NCBI RefSeq assembly: GCF_000422345.1
Contig: NZ_AULP01000002.1
Span: 310,001 to 374,000 of the forward strand
DNA: 64,000 bases
Origin: Neomelitea salexigens DSM 19753
GTDB taxonomy: Bacteria; Pseudomonadota; Gammaproteobacteria; Pseudomonadales; Spongiibacteraceae
Direction: 5' to 3'
Made by a program: the position numbers and the translations under genes. Positions 8,755 through 17,625 of the stretch are shown piece after piece. How positions within the stretch are numbered: the first letter of the stretch is position 1; each line of letters begins with the position of its first letter. The notes under the pieces were generated by a model, which worked only from the letters and a program-made list of their open reading frames with translations, did no database searches and was not told the origin of the DNA.

Positions 8755-9789
8755 TCAGCGAGGCTGCAGCCCTCGTCGGTAAGCGCCCGGGCTACGCCCG
8801 GTCCAGCGACGAAAGGCGTGGCAGAAATTTGCCGTTTCACTGTAACCAAGGCGCTCAGCAATGGCTTCCAGGCTGAGTGCCGGATCGGCTAAGCACTGTT
8901 CGGCCAGCTCCCGACGCACATCTTCTTGAAGTTGGCGAAAACTGTGACCCTCATCGCGCAGTTGGCGCCGCAGTGTGCGCTCGGAAACACCCAAACGGCG
9001 GCACACCACTTTGATCCCCGCAAAATGGCTCTCGGCAATCAATTGACGCAACTGAATCTCGAAGGGCCGCTCACCATGCTGCTGAGCAATCAGGTCCCGG
9101 CATTGGCGCACACAGGCAGACCAGGTAATCGGGTTTGCCTGAGGCAGGGGTTTTAGTAATTCCTCGCGATGTATGTGGGCGCGAGTATGCTCCGCCGCCC
9201 ACTGGATCTGTACGCCGGCCATTCGCTCCAATTCTGCAGCGTAGTCTGGCCTCGGCAAACTGATCTCCACATCAATGACCGGCAATCGTCGGCCTGCCGC
9301 TTCAGCGGCAATGATCAGGGTGATCACTAAATCACGCTCAATAACAAAGTTTCTCACCGGACCGGCCGGGTAATCAGCATGCACCTCAACCGTGGCAATA
9401 TCGCCATCAAGCTTCAACTCCAGGCCCGCAAAACTGTGGGTGAGCTCGATAAACTCATGAGCCACTTCGAAGGCCTGTATTAAATTTTCGCTGCTGGTCA
9501 GCGCCAAGCCCCACACACCAAAGGCGCCGTAGTGGTAGCGCAGGCCCACTCGAAACGCCAAGTCGGCACGGGGGTTACTGGCCAGCACATGCTCGATAAA
9601 GGCGATTTCCTGCTCCCGACGTATCAACGCACCGGGCGTTTCCAAAAAGTCCCGAGTCAGCTGAGTGGCGGCCAATACGGCATCGGTATCCAGTGCCAGC
9701 TCATCGAGCGCCTGGCACAACACGAGTAGCCCCAGCGCGGGGCGCAGCGCATGGTAGTTTGCCGCCCCATAATTGTTATTTTTATTCAT
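8755..9789 (-). CDS. AraC-family transcriptional regulator, divergent from alkB
   Basis: A 344-residue regulator with an N-terminal ligand-binding domain of the PF12625 type (ALGLLVLCQALDELALD at the start, then a HEFIELTHSFAG segment) and a C-terminal AraC double helix-turn-helix (FAGIKVVCRRLGVSERTLRRQL and LSLEAIAERLGYSETANFCHAFRRWTG). I prefer the ATG at 9789; an upstream ATG at 9807 adds only six residues. Members of this group often respond to fatty acids or hydrophobic compounds. Being divergent from alkB with paired direct repeats between them, it probably controls alkB (inference). Confidence 0.9.
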   Translation of the reverse strand: MNKNNNYGAANYHALRPALGLLVLCQALDELALDTDAVLAATQLTRDFLETPGALIRREQEIAFIEHVLASNPRADLAFRVGLRYHYGAFGVWGLALTSSENLIQAFEVAHEFIELTHSFAGLELKLDGDIATVEVHADYPAGPVRNFVIERDLVITLIIAAEAAGRRLPVIDVEISLPRPDYAAELERMAGVQIQWAAEHTRAHIHREELLKPLPQANPITWSACVRQCRDLIAQQHGERPFEIQLRQLIAESHFAGIKVVCRRLGVSERTLRRQLRDEGHSFRQLQEDVRRELAEQCLADPALSLEAIAERLGYSETANFCHAFRRWTGRSPGAYRRGLQPR

Positions 9790-9838
9790 GATGGCCGAAA
9801 TTAACAATAATAGAGGTCAGTCGCAACATGGGCAGCCC

Positions 9839-9881
9839 TAACAAGGCGGACTAAGCTTGGCGAAGATAATAACAAGGCGGA
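9839..9881 (+). promoter_or_regulatory. Paired direct repeats upstream of alkB
   Basis: The 12-mer TAACAAGGCGGA occurs at 9839-9850 and again at 9870-9881, 31 bp apart start to start, or about three helical turns. Direct half-sites in phase are what AraC-type dimers usually bind, and the araC-alkB intergenic region is the expected place. The second copy also contains the likely alkB ribosome site (GGCGGAG), so one copy could simply be a duplicated Shine-Dalgarno region. Confidence 0.5.
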
Positions 9882-9891
9882 GACCTATCTC

Positions 9892-11061
9892 ATGGCAAAC
9901 ACCACATCTTTCGTGTCGATTACCGACCTCACACAACGCCTGCGCTGGCTTTGGCTTGTCAACGCGGCCGTGATGCCCTGGGTATTACTAATTGGCATTA
10001 TCCCCGCTGAGCTCACCGGCAACGTCGCGTGGCTGATGATCGGCTATCCGCTGTTTTACATCGGCGTCCCCCTACTCGACCGCTTACTCGGCCAAGATCC
10101 GAATAACCATGCAGAAGAGGACGTTCCGGCACTGGAGGCCGACGGGTATTTCAAAGCCGCATTATTCTGCGCACTCGGTGGCTCTATCGCTGCGCTCTGC
10201 GCCGGCATCTATTATGCGTGGTGGGCTGATCTGTCGATCTGGGGCTTGGCAGCACTGTCCATTTCCTGCATGGGCTTTGGCGGCGGTCTGCTCAACCTTG
10301 GCCACGAGCTAGGCCATAAGCGTAATCGCAGCGATCGCTGGGCGGCCAGCCTAGCCTTGGGTATCGCTGCACTGCCGCACTTCAATGTTGAACACAATCG
10401 CGGCCACCACCGTTATGTCGCGACACCTGATGATCCGGCCTCATCAAAGATGGGCGAAACCTTCTACCAATTTATTCTCAGGGAGCAGCCCTTAACCTGG
10501 TATCGAGGCTGGAAGCTCGAAGCGGAGCGCCTGGCTAAAAAAGGCAAGTCCGTTTTGTCACTGGAAAATGAAATCCTACCCGGTGTGATCATCGGCCTCA
10601 CCTTCTTCACGGCGGTAGGCCTACTGTTTGGCCCTGTGATTCTCGGCTTTGCTCTGTTCAGCGCGTGGCTTGGGCATATGAACCTATCATTGGCCAACTA
10701 CATTGAGCACTATGGTTTGCTGCGCAGCAAAGACAGCAGTGGCCGCTATGAACCCCCTCGCCCGCAGCATTCCTGGAATCAAAATGCTCTGGTATCAAAC
10801 CTGTTTACCTTCCAGCTGCAACGCCACTCTGACCACCACGCACACCCCAGCCGCTCCTACCAATGCCTTCGCCACTTCGACGATGTGCCTCAGCTGCCAT
10901 GGGGCTATTACGAAATGTTCTTGCTCGCCTATATTCCACCACTGTGGTTCAAAGTGATGGATAAACGCGTTATTGAATGGGCCTGCGGAGACTTGGAAAA
11001 GATCAATGTGCTGCCTGGCAAACGCGAAAAATACGCAAAGAAATTAGCGCTCGCCGCGTAA
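9892..11061 (+). CDS. alkB: Integral-membrane alkane 1-monooxygenase AlkB
   Basis: Hydroxylates the terminal carbon of medium-chain alkanes using a diiron centre in the inner membrane, with electrons from rubredoxin. The 389-residue protein has six or so hydrophobic helices and all family boxes: HELGHK (residues 138-143), EHNRGHH (167-173), LQRHSDHH with His312, His315 and His316, and the alkane hydroxylase signature NYIEHYGLLR (269-278). No rubredoxin, rubredoxin reductase or alcohol dehydrogenase is encoded in this window, so those must lie elsewhere. An AraC regulator is divergent and a bidirectional terminator follows. Confidence 0.97.
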   Translation: MANTTSFVSITDLTQRLRWLWLVNAAVMPWVLLIGIIPAELTGNVAWLMIGYPLFYIGVPLLDRLLGQDPNNHAEEDVPALEADGYFKAALFCALGGSIAALCAGIYYAWWADLSIWGLAALSISCMGFGGGLLNLGHELGHKRNRSDRWAASLALGIAALPHFNVEHNRGHHRYVATPDDPASSKMGETFYQFILREQPLTWYRGWKLEAERLAKKGKSVLSLENEILPGVIIGLTFFTAVGLLFGPVILGFALFSAWLGHMNLSLANYIEHYGLLRSKDSSGRYEPPRPQHSWNQNALVSNLFTFQLQRHSDHHAHPSRSYQCLRHFDDVPQLPWGYYEMFLLAYIPPLWFKVMDKRVIEWACGDLEKINVLPGKREKYAKKLALAA

Positions 11062-11070
11062 CCGCCTCAT

Positions 11071-11095
11071 AAAAAAGGGGGCTTCTTGCCCCCTT
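11071..11095. terminator. Bidirectional terminator between convergent alkB and the beta-helix/cytochrome gene
   Basis: AAGGGGGC (11075-11082), loop TTCTT, GCCCCCTT (11088-11095), preceded by an A-run that becomes a T-run on the minus strand. It lies between two convergent genes and can serve both. Confidence 0.8.
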
Positions 11096-11103
11096 GCCCA
11101 TCA

Positions 11104-14100
11104 CTACAGCGGTAGGCACTCCCCACCAATGCCCGGTACTTGATCCGGTGCACACAGCGGCAATGTCGGCGAGTCATCCGCCTCATCTGAACTGCCGTTA
11201 CAGGCATCAGCATTGTCGTAACTACTATCAACGACGTCATTGATCCACTGGCTCACCAGTGCAAAGGCGCCACTGTGGACCGTGCTTCTGGCGATGGGCG
11301 GCATCTTCGCAGCCAGGGTAGTGGCCTCTGGCCCGAGTCGATAAGGCAGAATAGACTCCGCTGCACTTCCCGGTACGATGTCATACTCTCGACCACCGCG
11401 CCCCTCGGTACCGCTGGCAGTCGGCCCCTTACAAATCCCATAGGTGTCATTCACCTCACGGAAGACATCCAGATAGAAGCCGGTATTTTGAGCCAGGCCC
11501 CGACGGTTGTGGCAGTGGGCGCAGTTAACCTCCAGATAGCTTCGCACCCGCGCCTCGATATCAGCATCGCTATCCGCATCGGCACCGGAGTCGCCAGGAA
11601 CGTTAAAGATCGGGTTTCTTTCAATATTGGTGATGTAGCTGCTGACTGGATCGAGCTGCAAGCCCTCTGGGCAGTTCTTCATCAGGCCGTTGCGGCACCA
11701 ATACAAGATCTGGTTTTCGCCATTCACCGGGTGTTGCTCAATGCCAGCACTAATCGGCGATTCACTGGCAAACGGGCGATTCAAATTGCGCACTTTGGGC
11801 CCAATCGGTGCCGCACCGGTTTCCGCATCGTCATTCGAATGGCAGCTCAGACACTGATTCGCATTGGGCAGTAGGTATTCGTCGGTGGCGCCGCTGTACA
11901 GTTCACCGCTGTTTACATCGTGGTAATTCCACGACACGCTGGCAACCCCTCCGCCCTGTGCGAGGCGGGCAACCCGCTTACCATTTTCCTGCTCCCAGAT
12001 GTATTCCAAGCCGTCCCAGTAAACCTGATCGCTGCTGGTTTTACGCTTGATCAGCAAACGGGTCTCCACCACCTCTTCGGTGTTGGCGGTTTCATCGGCG
12101 AAAGCAAAGCTTTTCGCAATGATTGTTCCCACCGGGAATAGGATCGTTGCATTGCTGCCATCGGCACCATCGCGGTAAATGGCCTGCTCTCCCTCCGGGA
12201 TAAACACCGCGCGATACTTGGTGGAGTAGTCAGAAAACAGCTTGCTGTTTAAGACAAATGGCACACCGCGGCCATTGGGCATGCTCCGCGGATCCTCGGC
12301 ATCAGCGAATAGCTGATACTGATCCAATTGCGGACAGTTGACGCGGTAGGCCGTTGCATTGATCTCACCTGCGGGGGTGGACGCCTCGCACAGCGCGTCG
12401 ATCTCAGCCTGAGTAGGCGCGGGGTCAACGGCGACTGACGGCTCAAACTCAGGAATGACGATAGGCGGCAATAACGGCAAGTTACTGCCATACTGATCTT
12501 CACATTTATGGGGGGTAATATCGGTGTCTGCTGCAAAACCCTGCAGCCCTTGAACCACCTCGATAAGGTCATCCGCTGACTCTGGCGGCGCATTAAGCAG
12601 TAACTCCAGGCCCTCGGTACCGTGGAAGTTAGCGTAGGCTAAGCTATCACCATCGAAATTATTGTCATCATCGATACAAGAGAACCACCACTGGGGCTTT
12701 TTGCGCTCGGCGGTCGCGGTATCAAACTTGTAAGCGTTGTAGCGGCAATCCGGGTTGGGGTAGTGGTTGCCGGAGATGGGCTTGCCCTCTTCATCCCGGG
12801 GGATAGGCTGGCCCTGATCATCTGTAGGATAGGGGCAGTTTTCGTCGTAGCTGTCTGCATAGCCATCCCAAACAATATGCGCGCCGCGGTATTGGCCCGT
12901 AGCGGCCGCCACCTTCAAGCCGACCAGCAATGGAAACGCCGATGTTACCTGCTCGCCCTCTGTCGCTAAGATTGTCGCGAAATCCGGCTGGGGAACATCA
13001 TTACCGTTGTTTTTAAAGATATTGTTGAAAATATGCACACCCTCTGTGTACATATCCAGGCGCCGATCACCTGGCGCACCCATCAACTCGTAGCTGGTGT
13101 GTACGATACCCGCTGTGCCGTGATCTTCGAAAACGTTATCGAACACGTCGATTTTATCGTAGCCGAGGGTGATCATGCCGACCCCCCGGGGAACGTTTGC
13201 GACCAAACTGCCCGGCTCAGCAAAGTTGTAAGTGTTATTGTTGCGGGCAATATTTTGATACATGCGCGTACGGCTGCCGTAGCGAGTTAGGCCGTCCAGG
13301 TCGTAGATCAGGAAACCGCCGGTATTACACTCGGCAATATTGCCCATGTATTCGCCGCCGCGCACGTTCTCGATTTCAAAGCCGAAGACATTAAATGCCG
13401 CGCGACTGTTGCGAATGATCGCATTATCGGTCTGGCCGACGTAAATCCCGGCATCTGAAGCACCGACCGACTCCGCATTCTCAACCAGGATATTCTGCGA
13501 ATTGACCGGGTATATGCCGTAGCGTCCCGACAGAATACTAACGGTGTAATCTGGCGATGTGGTATCGGTTTCAGTGGGGTTTGGGTTATTGGGGTTATGC
13601 CGCGCCGGATCGGTACAGGCAACCTGGAGCTTTTCTCGGTAATTTTCTGCCGTCACCGGGTCTTCGTCGGCGGTATTGCGGCCACTCGACCAGAAGGCTC
13701 TCACCCGACGCAGGGTGCCGTGATCAACACCCTGGAGCTTAAAGGCGTCGCCCGGCGAGTCCAAAACGGTGAGGTCCTCGACAACCACACCGCGGACCGT
13801 ATTGGCCAAAAAGCCCTCTTGCGAACTACTCTCCTTGAAGGACAGGACCGTTTCATTCATCCCCTGGCCTTTAATGTGAATATTTTCCGTGGAGGAAATC
13901 TGCAGTCCTGAGCGCAGCTCAAAGTAACCTTCGCTAAATTCGATAGTGTCACCGGGGCGAGCGGCGATCATCGCCGTCACCATATCATTGGTTGCGGACT
14001 CTCCCGGTTCAATGACAAATGTCCGGCCAACAACGGGCTCCTGGTCACCGCCGCCATTGTCGCCCGGAACATCGCCCGAGCTACCCGACGAACTCGAACC

Positions 14101-14166
14101 GGAGCCCCCACACGCTGTCAGCGCTGTTAATAATAAAAGTATTACCGCGAGATACCGCATCATCAC
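11104..14166 (-). CDS. Lipoprotein fusing a parallel beta-helix domain to a diheme c-type cytochrome domain
   Basis: A 1020-residue exported protein. The signal peptide ends in a lipobox LTAC with Cys19, followed by a Ser/Gly-rich linker, so it should be a lipoprotein facing the periplasm or surface. Residues about 45-560 form a right-handed beta-helix of the TIGR03805 type (repeated NILVENAES, NAIIRNSRAAFN and DVFDNVFEDHG rungs). Residues about 600-1020 resemble the TIGR03806/SO2930 family, with two haem motifs CLSCH (Cys772, Cys775, His776) and CAHCH (Cys882, Cys885, His886) and the segment NGRGVPFVLNSKLFSDY. These two families are usually encoded by adjacent separate genes; here they are one chain. 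It is convergent with alkB. Function is unknown; a surface or periplasmic redox role is inference. Confidence 0.85.
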   Translation of the reverse strand: MMMRYLAVILLLLTALTACGGSGSSSSGSSGDVPGDNGGGDQEPVVGRTFVIEPGESATNDMVTAMIAARPGDTIEFSEGYFELRSGLQISSTENIHIKGQGMNETVLSFKESSSQEGFLANTVRGVVVEDLTVLDSPGDAFKLQGVDHGTLRRVRAFWSSGRNTADEDPVTAENYREKLQVACTDPARHNPNNPNPTETDTTSPDYTVSILSGRYGIYPVNSQNILVENAESVGASDAGIYVGQTDNAIIRNSRAAFNVFGFEIENVRGGEYMGNIAECNTGGFLIYDLDGLTRYGSRTRMYQNIARNNNTYNFAEPGSLVANVPRGVGMITLGYDKIDVFDNVFEDHGTAGIVHTSYELMGAPGDRRLDMYTEGVHIFNNIFKNNGNDVPQPDFATILATEGEQVTSAFPLLVGLKVAAATGQYRGAHIVWDGYADSYDENCPYPTDDQGQPIPRDEEGKPISGNHYPNPDCRYNAYKFDTATAERKKPQWWFSCIDDDNNFDGDSLAYANFHGTEGLELLLNAPPESADDLIEVVQGLQGFAADTDITPHKCEDQYGSNLPLLPPIVIPEFEPSVAVDPAPTQAEIDALCEASTPAGEINATAYRVNCPQLDQYQLFADAEDPRSMPNGRGVPFVLNSKLFSDYSTKYRAVFIPEGEQAIYRDGADGSNATILFPVGTIIAKSFAFADETANTEEVVETRLLIKRKTSSDQVYWDGLEYIWEQENGKRVARLAQGGGVASVSWNYHDVNSGELYSGATDEYLLPNANQCLSCHSNDDAETGAAPIGPKVRNLNRPFASESPISAGIEQHPVNGENQILYWCRNGLMKNCPEGLQLDPVSSYITNIERNPIFNVPGDSGADADSDADIEARVRSYLEVNCAHCHNRRGLAQNTGFYLDVFREVNDTYGICKGPTASGTEGRGGREYDIVPGSAAESILPYRLGPEATTLAAKMPPIARSTVHSGAFALVSQWINDVVDSSYDNADACNGSSDEADDSPTLPLCAPDQVPGIGGECLPL

Positions 14167-14188
14167 TCACTACCTATGGCCAATATAG

Positions 14189-14464
14189 TTATTTTCACTC
14201 ATGCATTAGGTGTGCCATAGCAGCTACATCTGCACACCTCAGCAGCAATTTGTCCGAAAGGCTATCAGATGCTCACTAATACATAAAATTAATAAATTGA
14301 TGCCGTAGAAGACTACAAAAAGAAAAATGAGGATAAAAAAAGGGGCCTAAAAAGGCCCCATAAATTTGGTGTCATCGTATTCGATCACCGCCGCCCATTT
14401 CGGCAGTATCCCGTCATGTGATGTCACCCGTCCCAAAACTGCGACGGCACATCCCTGCTCCAGC
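14189..14464. other. Non-coding spacer upstream of the beta-helix/cytochrome gene
   Basis: About 275 bases, AT-rich around 14270-14340, holding the leader of the minus-strand beta-helix/cytochrome gene and the hairpin at 14331-14357. I see no convincing gene on either strand; a 71-codon plus-strand frame from 14366 has no family features and runs through the small minus-strand ORF. Confidence 0.6.
14331..14357 (-). terminator. Rho-independent terminator reading leftwards
   Basis: GGGGCC, loop TAAAAA, GGCCCC; on the minus strand the stem is followed by a run of seven T residues. It would end transcription of the small minus-strand membrane ORF at 14465-14599, supporting that ORF being transcribed. 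Confidence 0.75.
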
Positions 14465-14599
14465 TTACTGACGCGTATCAATATCCTTTGCATCGCCGTT
14501 TTCTGGCGCACTCGCCGCTTTAACACTGCGCACAGGCATCAAGGAGTGCCAAGCGACAAGCGCAACTGCGAACGCAAGTAAAAATAGTCCGGGTGTCAT
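14465..14599 (-). CDS. Candidate 44-residue single-helix membrane protein
   Basis: An ATG at 14599 opens a frame of 44 codons starting MTPGLFLLAFAVALVAWHSL, a clear single transmembrane helix, followed by a short polar tail ending DTRQ. AAGG lies 9 nt upstream of the ATG on the minus strand, and a strong terminator follows about 110 nt downstream. I do not recognise the family. It sits between the TonB receptor gene and the beta-helix/cytochrome gene, all on the same strand. The helix, the ribosome site and the terminator make it plausible, but homology is needed to confirm. Confidence 0.4.
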   Translation of the reverse strand: MTPGLFLLAFAVALVAWHSLMPVRSVKAASAPENGDAKDIDTRQ

Positions 14600-14719
14600 A
14601 ACGGTATACCTTGTTCTCGCTCGGATTCGCCGATTTTTGGCGTTTGTTATACGTTAGACGAGCAGGAAATAATTGGTATACGCAGTTACCACAGTCCAGA
14701 GAATAGGATTGTTACATGC

Positions 14720-14751
14720 CTCTCGCACAGCGGCAAGCCACTGTGCGAGAG
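14720..14751 (-). terminator. Hairpin after the first TonB-dependent receptor gene
   Basis: CTCTCGCACAG (14720-14730) pairs perfectly with CTGTGCGAGAG (14741-14751), an 11-bp stem starting 10 nt after the receptor stop. It lacks a T-run, so it may be a rho-dependent or 3'-stabilising hairpin. Confidence 0.6.
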
Positions 14752-14760
14752 AGCGCGCCC

Positions 14761-17301
14761 TTACCAGCGATAGCTGGCTTGTAAGGCGAAGGTGCGGGGG
14801 TTGTTGATCAAACCGTGGTGCGTGGTCGCCCCGGTGATGGTTTTCGCGGTAGGCGCGTCAACACCATAAACAACGATCAACTCATCACTGAGGTTTTTAC
14901 CCAGCAGGGCCAGCTCCCAATCGCCTTCGATAGAGGAAATTGCCAAGCGGCCGTTATAGGTAATGTACGCTTCTTGCTTAATACGGTTATCCATATTCGG
15001 CGAGGGGTGGTACTCGTCGGTGAAGATCGCATCCACATTCGCGCGGAACATCAGGAAATCCCACAGCGGGCGCTCGTACGACAGCAACAAGTTACCAGAG
15101 TAGTCGGCAACATACTGGTTAGTCTTGCCGCTGTAGTCACAGTTGATGCCATTGGGGTTGTCTGGAACTTGATCCTGAATACAGGTACCGAATTGGTGGT
15201 CCTGGAACTCAAAGTCAAGGAAGGCCAAGCCACCGGCAAGCATCAGATTCTCGGTTAATGCCATCCGGCCGTCTAGCTCAATACCCTGAGAGATTGCGCT
15301 CGCCGCATTCCCCACGTTGAAGCCAAGGGTGCCGTCAAAGACACTGACCTGCAGGTTGTCGAACTCGGTGCGGAATAGCGCAACATTCAGCTCAGCGGCA
15401 CCATCGAGCAGCGTCGACTTAAAGCCCAGCTCGTAACTCAGTGCTTCCTCTTCTTCGAATTCGAAGCTACCGATCAACACTTGCTGGTTAGTACCCGTTG
15501 GCGCGTTAGGGTTGATCGGCGTGGGATCAGCGCTGGGTGACGAATTCGAACGAGCGTCGAAACCACCGGATTTGAAGCCCTTGCTTGCCGTGAAGTACGC
15601 CATCAACTCATCGGTGGCATCCCACTGGAAGTTGATCGACGGTGCGAATTGCAGCTCTTCGCGCTCGCCTTTGAGGTCGTGACGCTCAGCAGCAAAGCTG
15701 ACTGCAGCGGCGGTGTCCACTTCGCCAATAGGCTGAATAGAACCGTCGTCCAAGCCGAACTCTAGTTTTCGAGACGCTTCTTTATTCTCCCAGGTGAGAC
15801 GACCACCCAATGTCATGCGGAAAGTATCCGCCATATTCCAAGTGGTTTGCAGGAAAGTAGAAGCGATGCTTGATTCGCTGTAGAAGTTACGGGGAGTGCG
15901 GATGCCACGCAGTGCATTACCGGCATCACCCACACCCAGCAATTCAAAACCTGTTGCACCGGCCAGCGGATCCAGGTCACCGCGCGCACCGCCTTCCAAC
16001 AAATCGGCGGCGTTAACGAGCTGCGGAATAATGTCTGAGGGGAGGTAGAGTGAGTCGAAGAAGTCCAGCTCGCTATACTGGAAGTAGGCGCCACCGATAA
16101 ACTCAAAGGTTTCGCCAGCGGGCGAGATCCAGCGGAACTCCTGGCTGAACTGCTTGTACTCTTCCTGGAACTCAACCTGGAACAGCGGAGCACCGGTAAA
16201 GTCACAGTCACAGTCTTCGTCGTACTCATACCCCATGATGCCGGTGATGGACGTGAACTGATGGTCGTCACGATACCAATCCAGGTTAGCGGTAAAGTTA
16301 TAGGTATCGTTGTAACTAAAGTCGCCATTGCTGTGGCGTTTGCGATCAGCGGTGTTGTTCAGCACGCCTTCGTCGGAGTCGATATCAACAACAGAGCCAT
16401 TCGGCTGTAGCTGAAGAATATTGAGAATAGGCGCGGGCAACAAACCAACTAAGCCCCCCAAAGCTCCTGCGTCGGGAAACACCGTGCGATCCATAATCTC
16501 GCCGTAGGTACGCCCTTGGAACAGGAATACATCGGAGTTGGACTCGTAATTAGTGATGATTTCAGAGTTCCGACCCACAACGTCGAAGCTGCCCGCTTCA
16601 ACTTTAAACATTGCCGTAACGTTATCAGTGACATCCCAACCCAGCTTCAAGCGGAATGTTTCTTCATCGCGCTGCGCTTCGTCGCGATCCAGGACGAGGT
16701 TTTCCATAAAACCATCGAGCTCGCGCTTACGCGCGGCGAAACGGTAAGACCAGCGATCACTGATGGGGCCACTGACAACCAAATCGACAATGCGCTCGTT
16801 TTGATCTGGCTCGTAGGTAACCTGAACGTTACCCTCAAAATCTTCGGTGGGATCCGCTGTTTTGATGTTAATCGCACCGGCGATGCTGTTTTTACCTAGC
16901 AGAATATTCTGTGGCCCACGCAGTACTTCCACACGGGATAAATCTAGAAATGGCGCACGTGCCAACTGAGCACGACCAAAGTAGATACCATCGACATACA
17001 TACCCACCGACTGCTCAAAGCCCTGGTTTTCACCAGAGCCGATACCGCGAATATAAATATCGGTACCGATGCCGGACTCAGACATGGTGAAGTTGGGAAC
17101 ATAGGCCTGCAGGTCTTCTATCTTCGCCAGGCCCGCCTCCATCATTTTCTCACCACCAATGGCGCTCACCGATACCGGCACGTCTTGCAGGCTCTGTTCG
17201 CGCAGTTGAGCGGTGACGACAACCTCTTCTAGCACCGGCGCTGCATGGGTGAGACCACCCACCAAGCTTAACGGTAATAAGGCGCTGATCCGTTTCTTCA
17301 T
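14761..17301 (-). CDS. TonB-dependent outer-membrane receptor
   Basis: An 846-residue ligand-gated porin that imports a bound substrate with energy from TonB-ExbBD. It has a signal peptide ending THA, a TonB-box-like region EEVVVTAQ (residues about 25-32), a plug domain (VPVSVSAIGGEKMMEAG; VEVLRGPQNILLGKNSIAGAINI near residues 127-149) and a 22-strand barrel ending in NPRTFALQASYRW, with the C-terminal aromatic needed for BAM recognition. The sequence class is that of general carbohydrate or lipid-type receptors rather than clear siderophore receptors; the ligand is unknown. GAGGG 6 nt before the ATG supports the start. It lies two genes from alkB, so a hydrophobic substrate is possible. Confidence 0.93.
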   Translation of the reverse strand: MKKRISALLPLSLVGGLTHAAPVLEEVVVTAQLREQSLQDVPVSVSAIGGEKMMEAGLAKIEDLQAYVPNFTMSESGIGTDIYIRGIGSGENQGFEQSVGMYVDGIYFGRAQLARAPFLDLSRVEVLRGPQNILLGKNSIAGAINIKTADPTEDFEGNVQVTYEPDQNERIVDLVVSGPISDRWSYRFAARKRELDGFMENLVLDRDEAQRDEETFRLKLGWDVTDNVTAMFKVEAGSFDVVGRNSEIITNYESNSDVFLFQGRTYGEIMDRTVFPDAGALGGLVGLLPAPILNILQLQPNGSVVDIDSDEGVLNNTADRKRHSNGDFSYNDTYNFTANLDWYRDDHQFTSITGIMGYEYDEDCDCDFTGAPLFQVEFQEEYKQFSQEFRWISPAGETFEFIGGAYFQYSELDFFDSLYLPSDIIPQLVNAADLLEGGARGDLDPLAGATGFELLGVGDAGNALRGIRTPRNFYSESSIASTFLQTTWNMADTFRMTLGGRLTWENKEASRKLEFGLDDGSIQPIGEVDTAAAVSFAAERHDLKGEREELQFAPSINFQWDATDELMAYFTASKGFKSGGFDARSNSSPSADPTPINPNAPTGTNQQVLIGSFEFEEEEALSYELGFKSTLLDGAAELNVALFRTEFDNLQVSVFDGTLGFNVGNAASAISQGIELDGRMALTENLMLAGGLAFLDFEFQDHQFGTCIQDQVPDNPNGINCDYSGKTNQYVADYSGNLLLSYERPLWDFLMFRANVDAIFTDEYHPSPNMDNRIKQEAYITYNGRLAISSIEGDWELALLGKNLSDELIVVYGVDAPTAKTITGATTHHGLINNPRTFALQASYRW

Positions 17302-17625
17302 TGTGACCCTCGTTTTTCAAGAAGTTAAAGCTGTTACCGAGCTCCACGAAAACCCGGCGATATTGTTGTTATCGGTAAGGCGGCAAGAATACTGTTTTCC
17401 TGTTTCTTTAGTTCGGGCGTCCCCTTTCGGCAATTTATGCTTTTGCTCTCGGCAGACCGAAACTCTATAGCATCCCGCAGCTTGAAGTATGCACAATCTT
17501 CATGTGCATACCATTGGCATGAATTACTTTTTTTTAATTTTTTTCAGTCAATGCAAAGAAATTACCCTCAAACTCCGCAAATAACGGCGACGTTTAGTGG
17601 GAAATTACCCACAGCGCTCCGATTT
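17302..17625. other. Regulatory spacer upstream of the TonB-dependent receptor
   Basis: About 320 bases without a gene between the receptor start and the end of the mscS-type gene. It is AT-rich around 17520-17550 (long T tracts) and holds the 23-bp palindrome at 17488-17510. No other structure seen. Confidence 0.6.
17488..17510. promoter_or_regulatory. Operator-like palindrome upstream of the TonB receptor gene
   Basis: TATGCACA (17488-17495), 7-nt spacer, TGTGCATA (17503-17510): perfect 8-bp inverted arms, about 190 nt upstream of the receptor start codon. The symmetry and spacing are typical of a dimeric repressor or activator site. No regulator gene is adjacent, so the binding protein is unknown. 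Confidence 0.5.

Noticed and set aside
14366-14581. Plus-strand frame of 71 codons
   Set aside because: No family features, no ribosome site, and it reads antisense to the better-supported 44-residue minus-strand ORF.
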